From Boswellia sacra (lineage: Eukaryota > Streptophyta > Magnoliopsida > Sapindales > Burseraceae): a DNA stretch of 64,000 nucleotides. Both the position numbers and the translations under genes were made by a program. The notes beneath the pieces are model-generated. The model did not search any database. It was not told the DNA's origin and saw only the letters and a program-made list of their open reading frames with translations. Positions 1 to 12,242 of the stretch are shown in pieces. The stretch is from positions 1,380,501 through 1,444,500 of the forward strand of contig SNVD02002577.1 in assembly GCA_013180625.2 (NCBI GenBank). The letters are read 5' to 3'. The stretch's first letter is position 1. Each line of letters opens with the position of its first letter.

Positions 1-373
1 AATTTCCATTGCAGATTCCTGCACTGTTGTCATGTTCTCAATAATATAGCTTGTGCCTTTCATCACATGCAGCAGTCATCACGATTACACCAAAGCATGG
101 TTTCAAATTATGTGCCAAAATTTTACCACTAATTACAACCCTAACTTAAATTTGTACTTGAGCAAGCCTAACGCTGTGTGCAACTGGGTGTTATTACCTT
201 TATGTTTCAACTGATACTCTGCAACGTTTTTATTTGATTCAAAGGACATTAATTGCTAAGTTTCTGGTTATTAATATTGTGAACGGGTAACCATTGTGTT
301 GAAGTATTAGTGGACAATTTCAAACATACAAAATTAAATATTGGTTGGTGAAGTGTGTCCATTATGGCTGCAG

Positions 374-762
374 ATGAGAACCCTATCTTGGTCTTTACAC
401 ATGGCGACATGTTAACAACTGAGGAGAGGATCGATGCTAGGCTGAGACTGTGTGAATTTCTGGGTGCATCTGAGACCAATGGAGTGTACGACATTGTCTG
501 CCTCACAGAGTATGGATTTCCTTCTGAAGAATGCGATCCTGTTACAGCCTACTCTGTGACTGAAGCTATATATAGGGCATTGCTAATCTCAGACAGGGGC
601 CACTTACCCAAGAAAAACTACCAAGACTGGGCACTTCTCATATTGTCATGGCTAATGTGCTTCTTTGCCGCTTTCTTCACTTTCCTTGCAGATACTTGCT
701 CCAAACTCGGACACAGAGAAAATAAACTGAAGTTTGTTAGAGATTCTTATAGGCAGTTATGA
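374..762 (+). CDS. 3'-terminal exon of a membrane-anchored P-loop GTPase-like protein (partial)
   Basis: The reading frame opens after a good acceptor (…ctgcag, AG at 372-373) and runs to TGA at 760-762, giving about 129 codons. The peptide starts ENPILVFTHGDMLTTEERID, whose THGD motif resembles the base-recognition loop region of AIG1/Toc-like plant GTPases. A hydrophobic stretch (WALLILSWLMCFFAAFFTFLA) near the C-terminus looks like a membrane anchor, followed by a short basic tail. No P-loop or DxxG motif is visible in 1-373, so earlier exons must lie left of the window and 1-373 is probably intron. An in-frame ATG at 364 falls before the acceptor and is probably not used. Family assignment is by resemblance only; coding status rests on the clean frame, the acceptor and the downstream AATAAA. 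Confidence 0.55.
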
Positions 763-820
763 TAGATATTATTATTGATTGGATCGAAGAAGCATTTGTT
801 ATTATTTAAGTTGTAACATA

Positions 821-826
821 AATAAA
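821..826 (+). promoter_or_regulatory. polyadenylation signal AATAAA
   Basis: AATAAA lies about 60 bases after the stop at 762, in AT-rich sequence. This is a typical distance for a plant near-upstream polyadenylation element. Confidence 0.4.
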
Positions 827-1305
827 TGTGTATCACTAGTATACTAATGTTTATTTCTGTATCTCCAAGATTTGAAGATGTACTCTGTAACTTGTAATAG
901 CCTTCATGTTAAGAATAAGATTGAGAAACATTTTCAAATCAATGTAGAATCTGATTTGGAGATGTGAATGGATTAATTAATCTGACTCCTATAGGAGACA
1001 ACAAAACAGGTTATAGCTCAAATCATAATTTGAAATTTGAGATGACTTATCCACCAGTCTTGTCAAATGTCAATACATGGACAATCAGGCCGTCTCACTT
1101 TTCGGTCTTATTGCATAGATAAGGCTCTAATTCTGTTGCATTTTGCTGATGCAAACCAAAAGAAGCCTTTCAAGCATGCTACAGGCCTGAATGTTGGGAG
1201 GAGCATATCTGCGATCAGCCGTTTGATTGGAATTGACTCGTACAGAAGACGACAAAGCAGGTCAATTATAGCTCAATCTTACTCTCTAGCCAAAAATGTG
1301 GATTA
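827..1305. other. spacer between host gene and element A
   Basis: No gene is supported. An open frame at 1067-1429 crosses the 5' LTR boundary at 1306 and is chance. The last five bases, GATTA, are the left target-site duplication of element A; the right copy is GATCA at 15323-15327. Confidence 0.5.
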
Positions 1306-1849
1306 TGTTGAGTTGTGGACCCCAATCAGTTGTCCAGACAGAATGCCTCGCGTTGCAGCGCAAGTGTTTATGGATGTCAGACACGTTCCAGACAGAGAGC
1401 ATCGCGCCGCGCAACGCCATGGGTTCTGACCGGCAGGGCAGGTTCAAATTCACGAAAAAGCGTACTTGTAGACGTTTTGACGCCCCTACGCTATGGGAGC
1501 TACGCTGCGTTGCAATTGCGAATTTTATTATTCAGAGCAGTTTGTAATCTTGTTTATCCTATAAATTTATAATGTGTTTTTAGGATAACCGTCAAAGCGT
1601 ATTCGGGGACGTGCAAAAAGTCTAAGAATGTTTGTAAACATATAGAGAGAGATCTTGAGAGAATCTTGATGAAATTGTAAACAACTTTACCATTATAGTG
1701 AAAATTTCTTAGCAATTGAAGAACAAAACGTAGCCTCGCATTAAGGTAAACCTGTATAAATTTCTGTGCCTTTGATTTTTTTTTTTCTTTGCATATTTTA
1801 TTATTATTGCCCTCAAATTTAAACGGATTAAGGAGCCTAATTCGCCATA
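1306..1849 (+). repeat. 5' LTR of element A
   Basis: About 544 bp aligning with the split right LTR, including shared blocks around the AATTTTATTA segment and the 'gagagagatcttga' and 'aacgtagcct' segments. It ends …ATA where the right LTR ends …ACA, consistent with decay of the canonical CA end. Confidence 0.88.
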
Positions 1850-1851
1850 AT

Positions 1852-1863
1852 TGGCATCAGAGC
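1852..1863 (+). other. primer binding site, tRNA-iMet type, element A
   Basis: TGGCATCAGAGC lies two bases after the LTR. It differs by one base from TGGTATCAGAGC, the usual complement of the initiator tRNA-Met 3' end. Confidence 0.8.
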
Positions 1864-1882
1864 AAAGTTCTGCTTGAGAGCA

Positions 1883-3542
1883 ATGGTTGGCGAAGAAGGA
1901 TCGACACTTGGACTCACTAGATATGACGACATAGATTATGTATTTTAGAAGATACAGATAAATGATTATCTATACAGTAAAAAGCTGCACTTGCCTTTGA
2001 CTGAGAAACCGGAGGATATGGGGGATAATAAATTGAAGCTACTTGACAGATAGGTGTTAAGAGTAATTTGGTTGACACTGTCCAAGAATGTGGCTCATTA
2101 CTTTGCAAAGAAGACAACCACTGTAGGGTTGATGGTAGCATTATCTTCCATGTATAAAAGGCCCTCAATGTGCAATAAGGTACATTTGATGAAAAGTTGT
2201 TTAATTTGAACAAGGTAGATGGTGCTCCAGTGGTAGATCATCTAAATAAATTTAATACAATTATAAATCAATTGGCTTCTATGGAACTTTAATTTGTTGA
2301 TGAAATTTGTGCTTTAATACTTTGGTCCTCATTACCTAATAGTTGGGAGCCCATGAGAGTAGTTGTTAGTAACTCCATGGGGAATGCAAAATAACTTTGC
2401 AGTGATTTTAGGTAGGGATAGTGCATGGTATCCATCCACCTATCCAAATCTGACATACCCGCCATAGTATGGTCTAGTGGGGTCAGGTTTTGAGAGAGAT
2501 GTAGGGTGTGGAATGGTGGCAACTAATGATACCCTCTATTGTATGGTATGGTGCCAGATATTTTGGAAGAAACTAGTGAATACCATACCATACCATACTT
2601 GTTTTACAAACTTTAAAAAAATGCAACATGTCATTATATAATTGATTTATTTATAATATATGTGTTGTTATAGATATGTAGTTGTTTGATGTTTTTATGT
2701 TGTTATGGATATGTAGTTGTATACTATTATTGGATGTTTGGATTTATATGATTGGTTTATTGTTGATGTATTATCATTTATTGTTGTAGGAAGTAAGTTA
2801 AAATTAATTATATTGATAAGATTTAGGTATAAAAATTATTAATCGTAACATTAAACAATGTCAAAATAAGGAACCCAATGCTTTAAAATTTTGAAAAGAA
2901 GTTAGAAACAAAAAAAAAAGGTAAAACTTGATCAAAATTCTGATCAAACTTGGTCGAAACTCAAAAATACTATACCATACCTACCCGTACCTTACCATGC
3001 AGGGATATGACATGGTATTTCAATCAAGAAAGGTATGGTATGGTGTAAAAATTCAAAACCTGACCTATGGCGAGTGTGGGAAGAGTATGGCCATACCATA
3101 TCTGTGCTACCTATGCATACCTAATATTAGAGATAGAATTCTTGCTAAGGAAATCCGTAGGAAAAGATTTAGAAGAAGTCCCAATGCCAAATTCTACCTT
3201 AAATGTTGACAATAGGGGTAGAAATAATGATAGGAATTCCAACAAAGGTAAAGGTCGAAGAAAGTGTAGGAATGACAGAAGCAAGTCTAGAAACGAAAGG
3301 AGTAATATGGTGTACTAGAATTGTGGCAAGTTTGGTCACTTTAAGAGCAATTGCAAAGCACCACCTAAGAAGAATGATGATAAGAAGAATGAATCAGCGA
3401 AAATTGCGATAGTCGACAAGGTACACGTGTTTTGCTTTTGTCTGTTGATAATTATTTTGACCCTTAGGTATTGGATTCAAGTGCCTCTTTTCACACTATT
3501 GCATATAGTGAGATCATGGAGAATTATGTTGCTAGAAATCAT
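1883..3542 (+). pseudogene. gag and start of protease of element A, interrupted
   Basis: Translation in shifting frames gives copia Gag stretches: the SNSMGN block just before the insertion, RDRILAKEIRRK just after it, then a basic NRGRNNDRNSNKGKGRR region. Near 3310-3355 a zinc-knuckle-like NCGKFGHFKSNC appears; its first cysteine is lost and a stop precedes it. The protease region reads LDSSASFHT around 3470-3500 and breaks off at about 3542. A 711-bp insertion splits the Gag region. In-frame stops are frequent, so no product is expected. Confidence 0.8.
2412..3122. mobile_element. short inverted-repeat transposon (hAT-like?) rich in ACCATACC
   Basis: Gag similarity stops at about 2411 and resumes at about 3131, so this is an insertion. 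Flanks GATTTTAG (2404-2411) and AATATTAG (3123-3130) match at 6 of 8 bases, suggesting a decayed 8-bp target duplication. The left end (GTAGGGATAGTGC…CGCCATA…GTCAGGTTTTGA) and the reverse complement of the right end (GGTAGCACAG…CGCCATA…GTCAGGTTTTGA) share order and motifs over about 80 bp. Both arms carry repeated ACCATACC/GGTATGGT. No transposase is visible, and the middle is AT-rich. Confidence 0.6.
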
Positions 3543-5388
3543 GGTATAAGCATTAAAATTTTGCTTATGGTTTGTAAAGCCTAATAACGATGACCAAAAT
3601 GCCGATCGAAATGGGATTTGAAGTCGCGTTATTACTTCCATGCTCCAATACCCTTTGTTGATGTATACGTGGTCGAAAGAGGGGAGAAAAAATGAGATAG
3701 ATTGTGGCTGAAGAATTCCTTGCATGCATGAAAAAGCTTAGGCATGACCGAATGAGGGGAGAAAAAAGGAGAGTGCGCATGTACTACATGCACACACACG
3801 TGCATTACACGTGCACTCCTCTGGAGTACTGCATGCGGGCTACACGTATGCATGCTTCTTTTTTCTCTCTTATATAAATCCAACTTTTTCTATTTTGGAG
3901 GGATTTTGTTTGGAGACTTTTAAGATGTGGAAATAGGGAGCATTTCTATTGATTTCCTTCATTTTTCTTCACATAAACAGCCATTACACACCATATAGAA
4001 TCCATGTACAGTCCCAAAAAATTCGAGAAGCCTTTCTTTGGAGTGTTTTTCTGAGGATTTGTGTGTGTTTTCTAAGATTAAAGATCACAATGTTGAAGTT
4101 TTTAGTAAGCTCAAATCACCATATCGCATAATCTCTTCTTCACGTTTCTATAGTTAATATTTTCTTTTTATGTCATTTATTTTATTAAGTTGTGTTGATA
4201 GCTATTGATGAGTGGTGGTAGACTCACCTGCCAATTTAGATTTTGTTTATATTATGATTAAATCGATCAAAGATATATTTGATTAGACATGTTGGATTGG
4301 ATAGACTCTCATTGATAGTAGAGAATCCATTTTGGAGGAATGATTGTAGAAATGATGTATTTGAAGTAATGGATAAGGGATAGACCCACATTGGTGGTAG
4401 GGAATCCGTATTTTAAGTGTAGGATTATTGACTGATGAATTAGAAGTGTTAATGTTGATAATAAGTAGACTCACAAATAGTAGTGAGAAACTCATTATAA
4501 AGCTTAGTGATTGATTATGTATTTTGAGGTGTTAATAAGGCTCATAATTGATGGTGAGAAACCCATTTTGGAAGTTTGGAGGACGAATTGAGACTTTGCA
4601 AGTGTTGACTTGACTTGACATGAAGTTTTTGGCATGGTGTGGTCATGAGGATGATTGGAAAGTGGATGGATTCACATTGTTTGGTAAAGGATCCACTTAC
4701 CAAAGGAAGGCTCATTGAGCTTTGGGCAAGAGATACGCCTTGGAGTGTTAATTTAGTTTCATTTCTTGTTCAAACTATATATATTAATTTTTAGCAATTA
4801 CTTTTACACACTATGGTAGTTGGTTATAATCTTTTTCCTGTTTCCCCATGTTTGAACGAATATGTATTCTATTCTATTTCCCCCTTTCTATGGATGGATA
4901 TAATCTGTTGACACTCCACGTATAATAAACAGAGGACCTGACAGGGATCTGGAGCAAAGAGGTTCTAGCAAGGAGCAAAGGAATGAAGTAGAGAAGGTGC
5001 AAGCTGCTTGCTGGAAGTAGTTTAACAATAAAATTGGTTATATGTATTAATTGGGTTTGCGATCAAGATAGACAACAATTAACAGATTAAAAACCTTAAG
5101 CTTGATAGACCCTAGTGGAGGTCGGATTTTGTCCAGACGGATCAAAGATCCGTACCTAACTTCTCAAAACTCAACTCTAAAGGAATGACAACAGTTTAGG
5201 TCTAGAAGCAAGGGATCAAATTACCATTACTTAGCTTCCCGCAATTATTCCTGGATGGTGACTCTGTAATATTCAGGCTTGCTTTTGTGACTTATCCCAT
5301 TATGCCCCCAAGTTTCGAAGGAACTTCAAAAGCAGTGAAGAGGTCACAATCACTTGAAATAGGTTTGAAGCCTTGCTCACACACAGTA
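3543..5388. mobile_element. unidentified ~1.85-kb insertion in the protease region of element A
   Basis: Protease homology ends near 3542 and the GAG-pre-integrase frame resumes at about 5389 (KVYL…), the usual next residues in this family, so the block is inserted. I see no transposase or convincing TIRs. The TATA-like 'tatataaatcc' near 3870 and the length would fit a solo LTR, but I could not fix a target duplication. The segment 4200-4720 holds degenerate repeats of the motif 'tagactcacattg…gtagggaatccattt', spaced roughly 60-100 bp. Confidence 0.5.
4280..4720. repeat. degenerate ~80-bp tandem motif
   Basis: Four to five diverged copies of 'agactc(a)cattgatggtagagaatccattttgga' can be followed at about 4300, 4380, 4465, 4545 and 4670, with changing spacing. 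They lie inside the unidentified insertion. Confidence 0.45.
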
Positions 5389-8300
5389 AGGTGTACCTCA
5401 TAGATGAAAAACCATTAGACATCGTTGGGATTGGTGATGTCCAGTTGAGGATGGCAAACGGGTCTATGCGAAAAATTCACAGAGTGAGACATGTATCAAA
5501 ATTGAAGCGGAACTTGATCTTAGTTAGCCAACTTGATAGTATAGGGTGCAATGTGATGTTTAATGGTGGCTCTTGGAAAGTCACAAAGGGAGCCATGGTT
5601 GTTGCTCGTGGAAGTAAAACTAGAATGCTTTATATCACTTCCAGTTGCGTAGACATAGTTGCAGTTGCTGATTTCGCTGCAAGTTTTGATTTGTGGCACT
5701 ATAGGCTCGAGCATATGAGTGAAAAAGGAATAAAGATACTCCAATCTAGGGAAGCAACTCGAATTGAAATCTATTGAGCATAGCTAATATGAAGGTTATA
5801 TTTTTAGAAAGCAGAGAAGGCAAGCTTCTTAAAAATAGGAAGAGAACCAAAAGCAGCAAAATTGGAATTGGTTCATACAGATATCTGGGGTCCTGCTATT
5901 GTTTCTTCCCTTGGTGGATCCAATTATTATATGACATTCATTGATAATGCAAGCAAAAAGTTTTGGGTTTATTTCCTGAAGCACAAGTATGAAGTCTTTG
6001 ATACTTTCAAAAGGTGGAAAACATTGGTTGAGAATGAAATAAATCTGAAGGTGAAGTGCTTGCGGTCAGATAATGGAGGTGAATACATAGATGCAGATTC
6101 TACACGGTTTTATGCTAAATGTGGAATTAAAATAGAGAAGACCATTCCAGGAACACCTCAATAGAATGGCGCAGCTGAGAGGATGAATAGAACCATAAAT
6201 GAGCATGCTCCTAGCATGAGATTACAATCTATGTTGTCTAATATGTTTTGGGCTGAAGCTGTTGGCACTACCGTTTACTTGATAAATAGAGGTCATTCCA
6301 CACCATTGAACTTTAAAATACCAGAAGAGATCTAGAGCAGTAGAGAGGTAAATCTTACTTTTCTGAAAGTATTTGGTGGTGTCTTTTATATTCACATTAA
6401 TTCTGCTGTTAGAAATAAGCTTGATACTAAGTCTAAAAGGTGTTTTTTTTCATTAGTTGTGGTGATACTAAGTTTAGTTATCTTTTTTGGGATGACTAAG
6501 TCTAAAGGTTATGAGGAGCAATGATGTTGTCTTCAATAAAAGTGTCTTGCACAAGGACATATTAGGAATAGATTTTAAGAGTACAAGTCTTGGAGTAAAA
6601 AAGGCTGAGGTGATTCTATTGGGAGATATTCCAGTGATTGATGCAGACAATAGTAATGATGTCAACCAAGAAAATAAAACTCCAGAAGCGCATCAGAACA
6701 TTCTTATGACCAAACTTAAGAGATCTAAAAGAAATATCAGACTATATTAGAGATACTCTCATTCTTTGAATTAAATATTGTTGACTAATAAAGAAGAACT
6801 GGAGAGTTATTAAAAAGCTGTGTACGTTGATGAATCAATAACGTAGGAGTTAGCCATGAAGGATGAAATGGATTCATTATCATCCAATTAGACGTGGACT
6901 TTGGCTGAGTTACTAAAGGGGAAAAGGGCCTCGCAGAAAAAATAGGTTTATCGAAACATGATGGCAACAAACGATATAAAGCAATGCTGGTTGTGAAAGG
7001 CGCCTTTTAACAAAAGGAAAGCATCGACTAAACAAAAAATTTTTCTTCAGTTGTTAAATTAACCATTGTTAGATTGGTACTGGGGTTGGTGGTAAAGAAA
7101 GACTTGTACTTGGAACAGTTGGATGTGAAGATAATGTTTCTTAATGGTGATTTGGATGAAGAAATTAATATGATATAGCTACATGGTTTTAAAGTATGAG
7201 AAAATGAGTAACTGGTATACAAACTTCAGAAGAGCTTGTATGGTTTGAAACAAACACTCAGTAATGGTACAAGAAGTTTGACAATTTTATGTGTAGTAGT
7301 AGTTTCTTAAGATGCCAGGTAGATCCTTACTATTATGTGAAGAGCTTTGGTGAATCTTATAGTACTTTACTGCTTTATGTTGATGATATGTTGATTGCAG
7401 GTGCATGCAAGCAAGAGATTGACAATCTAAAAAAGGTGTCCAAACATTTTGCAATGAAGGATTTGGGTGCTGCGAAATAAATATGTGTGAAGGATTTGCA
7501 AACTAGAGACCATGATGTATTGAAGTTGTCACAAGAAGAGTATGTGAAGAAAGTGTTGAACAGATGGAACATGGATAATGCAAAACTAGTGAGTACCCCA
7601 TTGGCCATTCACTTTAAGCTATCTAAAGATCATTCACCTATTACAAAGCAAGAGCGAGCTGACAAGACAAAGTTAACCTTATGCTATAGCTGTTGGTAGT
7701 CTTATATATGCGCTGGTCTGTACCAAACCTGACATTGCACATGCAGTGGGTGTTATTAGCAGATACATGAGCAATCCAGGTAAAAAATATTAGGAAGCAG
7801 TAAAGTGGATTGTCAGATACTTGAAAGCAACTGCAGATTCATGGTTGTGTTGTAGAAAGTCAGATATTGGGTTACAAAGCTTTGTAGATGCTGATATGGT
7901 ATGAGATGTTGATGGCAGAAAACGTACTACGGGATATGTTTACACACAAGTGGTACAACTATTAGTTGGGTCTCTTAAGTTTGCAAAAGATTGTTGCTCT
8001 TTCCGCTACTGAGGCAGAGTATGTCGCCATAACAAAAGCTAGTAAGGAGATGGTTTGGTTGTAGTCTTTCTTGAAAGAACTACGCCATAAGCATGAGATT
8101 TACGTATTACACATTGATAGTTAGAGCGCAATTTACTTGGCAAAGAATCCTATTTATCATGCTAGGACGAAGCATATTTAGGTACAGTATCATTTTATTA
8201 GACAAGCCTTGGAAGATAGAGTCTTAGCACTTGAAAAGATTCATGGTTAGGAATGGCAAAAAGACCCGGCCGGGGCCGGCTACTCGAAAACTCAGACGTC

Positions 8301-8885
8301 TGGGGTCGAGGAATTGCCTGAGGCCATGGTGAATTTTTTCTACCCGGCCGGGGCTAGGGACCCAGAATTGAACCCGGGGTGCATAATTGAAAATATAATT
8401 ATGCTAATTAATGTCCCTTAGTTTTCAATACTTACTTATAACCCCTTATTTAAATTTAAGCCCATTTCTTATTTTTTTTAAAACAGCCTAAGGCCCAAAT
8501 GGGTTTAAGAAAACGACAACAACTAGATTAGAACCCATTCCCTTTGGTCTACACCTTGCAACATGCTACCACTAGGCTAGAGTCCACTTTGCTTCTAATA
8601 GGCAATGCCACACACACACACATATATATATACTACAAAAAGCTATCAGATTAAAAAAAAAAAAAAGGTACAACCCGGGGTTTAATCCTGGTTATTGAGA
8701 AACCCGACCTCGAGAAAAAAATTTCAAGGAATTTCCCGAAGCCAAATTCAATAATTGGAGGCCAGGGCTGGGGCCAGGGTCTGCTAGCCCTGGGTTTTGC
8801 CATCCTTATTCATGGTAGTTAGAATCCAGCTGACATGTTGACAAAAACTATTACAATTGAGAAATTGAAGTTGCGCACAACTTAA
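5389..8885 (+). pseudogene. pol of element A: pre-integrase, integrase, RT, RNase H remnants
   Basis: Recognisable in order: GAG-pre-integrase (about 5389-5775, with DLWHYRLEHMSEKG); integrase core (5862-6250, LVHTDIWGP, LRSDNGGEY, then a stop at 6162-6164 in the conserved motif before NGAAERMNRT); RT (about 6900-7500, YVDD at 7376-7387, SLYGLKQ near 7232-7252); RNase H (about 7700-8240, with an AEYVA block at about 8010); and the C-terminal NPADMLTK block after 8820. Multiple stops and frameshifts occur throughout. The RNase H/C-terminal junction is interrupted by the hAT-like insertion 8248-8808. Confidence 0.85.
8248..8808. mobile_element. non-autonomous hAT-type element, 561 bp
   Basis: Perfect 8-bp target duplication TTCATGGT at 8240-8247 and 8809-8816. 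Terminal inverted repeats are TAGGAATGGCAAAA and TAAGGATGGCAAAA, of the AGGG/TGGCAAA type common in plant hAT elements. Subterminal GC-rich CCCGGCCGGGGC motifs contrast with an AT-rich core. No coding capacity. It sits in the RNase H region of element A and so is younger than A. Confidence 0.88.
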
Positions 8886-8953
8886 ATTGGACTTCCTGCT
8901 TGAGGATTAAAGAGTCATGTGGCTGCAAGAGTAGTTTGTTGATGATGGATTAG

Positions 8954-8969
8954 TCTCCAAGTGGGAGAT
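8954..8969 (+). other. polypurine tract of element A
   Basis: 'tccaagtgggagat' directly precedes the 3' LTR start at 8970, the normal place and form of a copia plus-strand primer. Confidence 0.75.
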
Positions 8970-10595
8970 TGTTGAGTTATGGAGCCTAATCAACTGTCAA
9001 GACAGAATTCCTCGCACCGCAGAGCAAGTATAGGTGCTCCACAGTGCAGGCCATATTGGATGTCAGACATGTTCCAAATAGAGAGCATCACGCCTTAAAA
9101 CTATGGGGTCTGAGCTGTGGCACAAGTTCGAATTTGCAGAAAAGCATTGACACGACCCACCCCTAGCTACATGGATAAATCGTGCCTGAAACTGTTCACT
9201 AAAAGAACAATCTTTCAAATTAACTATCTTTCTATACTTTTTGCTCTGCCACTCTCATAAAACTATTTTAAAAAAATAATTATTTCTTGTTCAGGTCTTT
9301 TATGTAAAATACTCAGAAAAAAATATCCTAAAATTTTTAATGAAAAAGCAGCATAGTTTCCCCTATAATTTGAACAAAATCCCCTGCAAAAACACGCATT
9401 TATACACTTCTAAAAATATTTCTCATCCCGACTTCTTTTTAGACTTTCGTCTTTATCAATCACAACATACTAAAAGATAAATAATTCATACTCAACATAC
9501 TTAATATTTAAAAATTTATACAAGATACATAAAAAATGAAATACTTTCAATGCATGAAATATTATTATACATCGTGTGGCATTCCTTAGCATCAGAGACA
9601 GCTTAGCACCAAACCTGTAGCACGTGGTTGGGAAAAAGAATAGGAAAAGAGTGAGCTAAAGGCTCAGTGAGTGGACAAATTTTATTACATAAAATATTAC
9701 TTTCTTTCTTTTAAAGAACTCATTTCTTGTATAAAGCTTTATGTTCTAAAATCTCATTTTCTTAAAAACAAAATACAATGTTTCATCACTTTTAAAAGGA
9801 AATCAGTAAACTTTTCTTTTCAAAATAACGTATAAATGACTATTTCTTCCCAACTTTCTTTTAAACTTCATTCTTATAAAACAACTATAAAAAAATTTAT
9901 TAACCATTTGTAAAGAAAATACTTTATATAATTCTTTAACTTATTTATCAAAATAACTTAATATTCTTAAATTATATAAATAAATCACTTGTGTACATTT
10001 ACTTTGAACCCTTATTTAATCTTGTAAACACTGTAAAATATATCACTATATCTCTTTCTTTTCTATAAAAAAAAATGTATAAGCAGATGCCAAAAGAATT
10101 CAAATAATATAAAATTTTTAAATAACATTCCTCTCATCATATGCTCAGTCACTTATTAACTTTATTTTCTAAACAAATCATAAATTGTATGACTATGACT
10201 ATCTCATAATAAAATCATTTAATACATTTCTGATTAGAAAATCTCATCTCATATTTATACTTAAGAAAAATCTATCATACTTGTTAAAATATCATCAAAT
10301 CTCTCATAGAATTTTCAAAACAAATAACTTTTGAAAAAAAATCTTCAAATACAACTGCTTGATTCTATACTCTTTGAAAATAGTGAAAAGAATGCATATT
10401 TCCTCAATCTTATAAAATAAAGCTCATGATGATATGCTAAAATCATCGCTTCAGTTCTTTACCATACAAAACATAATTTCCTTAAAAAGCTTCTTTCAAA
10501 AGAAACTTTTGTGAATAATGATTCTTTCTCAAACTAACTTATATAAATATATTTAAAACTCTTTTCATTATACTAAACAAGTACCCCTGAAGCTG

Positions 10596-10735
10596 TCTAA
10601 TCCTGCCTGGCGAGATCTAACATCGCACAGACAGAGCTATCTGAATTTTCTTATACCTAGTGAGATTTACATCACGCAGGTGGAGCTATCTGTACCTGGC
10701 GAGATCTGATATCGCACAGGCCTGCTATCTGGTCA
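10596..10735. repeat. ~45-bp imperfect direct repeats in the gypsy LTR
   Basis: Three variants of 'cctggcgagatctaacatcgcacag…gagctatctg' begin near 10606, 10646 and 10696. This GC-richer patch lies inside an AT-rich LTR. Confidence 0.55.
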
Positions 10736-12242
10736 TACGCATGCGTAGAGTTGCCCCCAAAGGGCTAAAGCGCCCAGATCACACGGCCCAAAGCCCCTAT
10801 GTGTGTCTGAACGGGCCCCAAAGGCCTTTATCTATATCACTGTCTAAGTGATCTGAATAACTATCTGGGTATCGGGTACTAGCTTAGTATAACATAACTG
10901 CACTTTATTATTTTTATTAAAAACTGATTTCATTTAAAAACTGCTTCATATGCTAAACTTTCTCTTTTCAAGCAAACTTGTCAAAATCTGAAAATTTTAT
11001 GCGAGCTAAAACTGGAAATATTTGTATTATTTGAAATTAATCCATGACAAACATTTAAAAAGACATTTCTAAATACTTTAAGAAATCCTTGAGTCAAATG
11101 GCTATAAGAACTTTAAATATCAATGCTTTCACACTTTCTCTAAATTTACAAAATATAAATTTCTGAAAAACTAAAATGCCCTTTAAATGAAAAATCTGAT
11201 TTTTCATTTCTAAATGTTATATCTTTGTTCAAAACTAAATTTGAAACTAAAATTCATGTCTATAGCCATTTGAAAACTAGCTTTGAAACATCTTAATAAT
11301 TGAAAGCAAATATAGCAAATGGGTCTATCTACCCGCGAGAAATACGAAAGAAAATAACTTGAATTCTTCTAAATTCGCTAAAATTCTCAGAAATTCTATA
11401 AAATGCTAAATAAACATAACTAAATAAATACTACAACATATTTCTAATTATCCAAAAAAATACATCTTCTACTCTTTCTAAAACTTTCTAAAATATCTAT
11501 AAAGTAAAAACACTTTTCATCTCACTATAAGCTATCTCAAAATCCTATACTTCCTATATAACATTCTATATAACATCATTTCATATAATTATACTTCAAA
11601 ATTTAACTGATTCACAAAATTTGAAAATCAGAATTTCGAAGATTTCCAAAATCTTAAATATCATGCTCTAACTGAAATCCTTTTTAACGATCCTAAAATT
11701 TTTAGAATTCTGCATCCAGGTCCCTGCAAATTCTGAAACAGTTTTTTGAATTTGTAATTTAACCCCTACTGTAAGACAGTTTCAGAATTTAGCATCATCA
11801 CCCTTGCAGAATTAAATTCTAAATTCCAAAACTTTCTTTTATAAATAATTTGCTATTATTTTGAATATAAAATCACTCATCATTTTGTAAATCAAAAACA
11901 CCATTTCTTCAATATATGTATTTATTTAAAGAAAATAACTAAATACTTCAATTTTTTATACAAAGTCATTTAATTATAAATGTCTCTTTTCCAATCATAA
12001 AAAAAACACTTTCTACTTTTCATTAATATATAACATATTCATTCTACAACTTTCACTTTAAATTTATTTTTCTCTTGTACTCAAACTTTTCAAAACAACG
12101 CTTACTATATATTCAGAACAAATTTACTAGCACCACACATAACCGTCTCTTCTATCCAAAATTTAATACTTTACACACACTTATTTTCAAAATATATATA
12201 TCATCATTATCTGCTCTAAAAACATTAAATATAACTCAATTA

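Noticed and set aside
1067..1572. Three overlapping + strand frames at the left end of element A
   Set aside because: They span the flank/LTR boundary and the LTR itself; no domain, and the right LTR does not keep the frames.
10140..12220. Regularly spaced short repeats suggesting a CRISPR-like array
   Set aside because: AT-rich low-complexity LTR sequence of a plant retroelement; no constant repeat with unique spacers.
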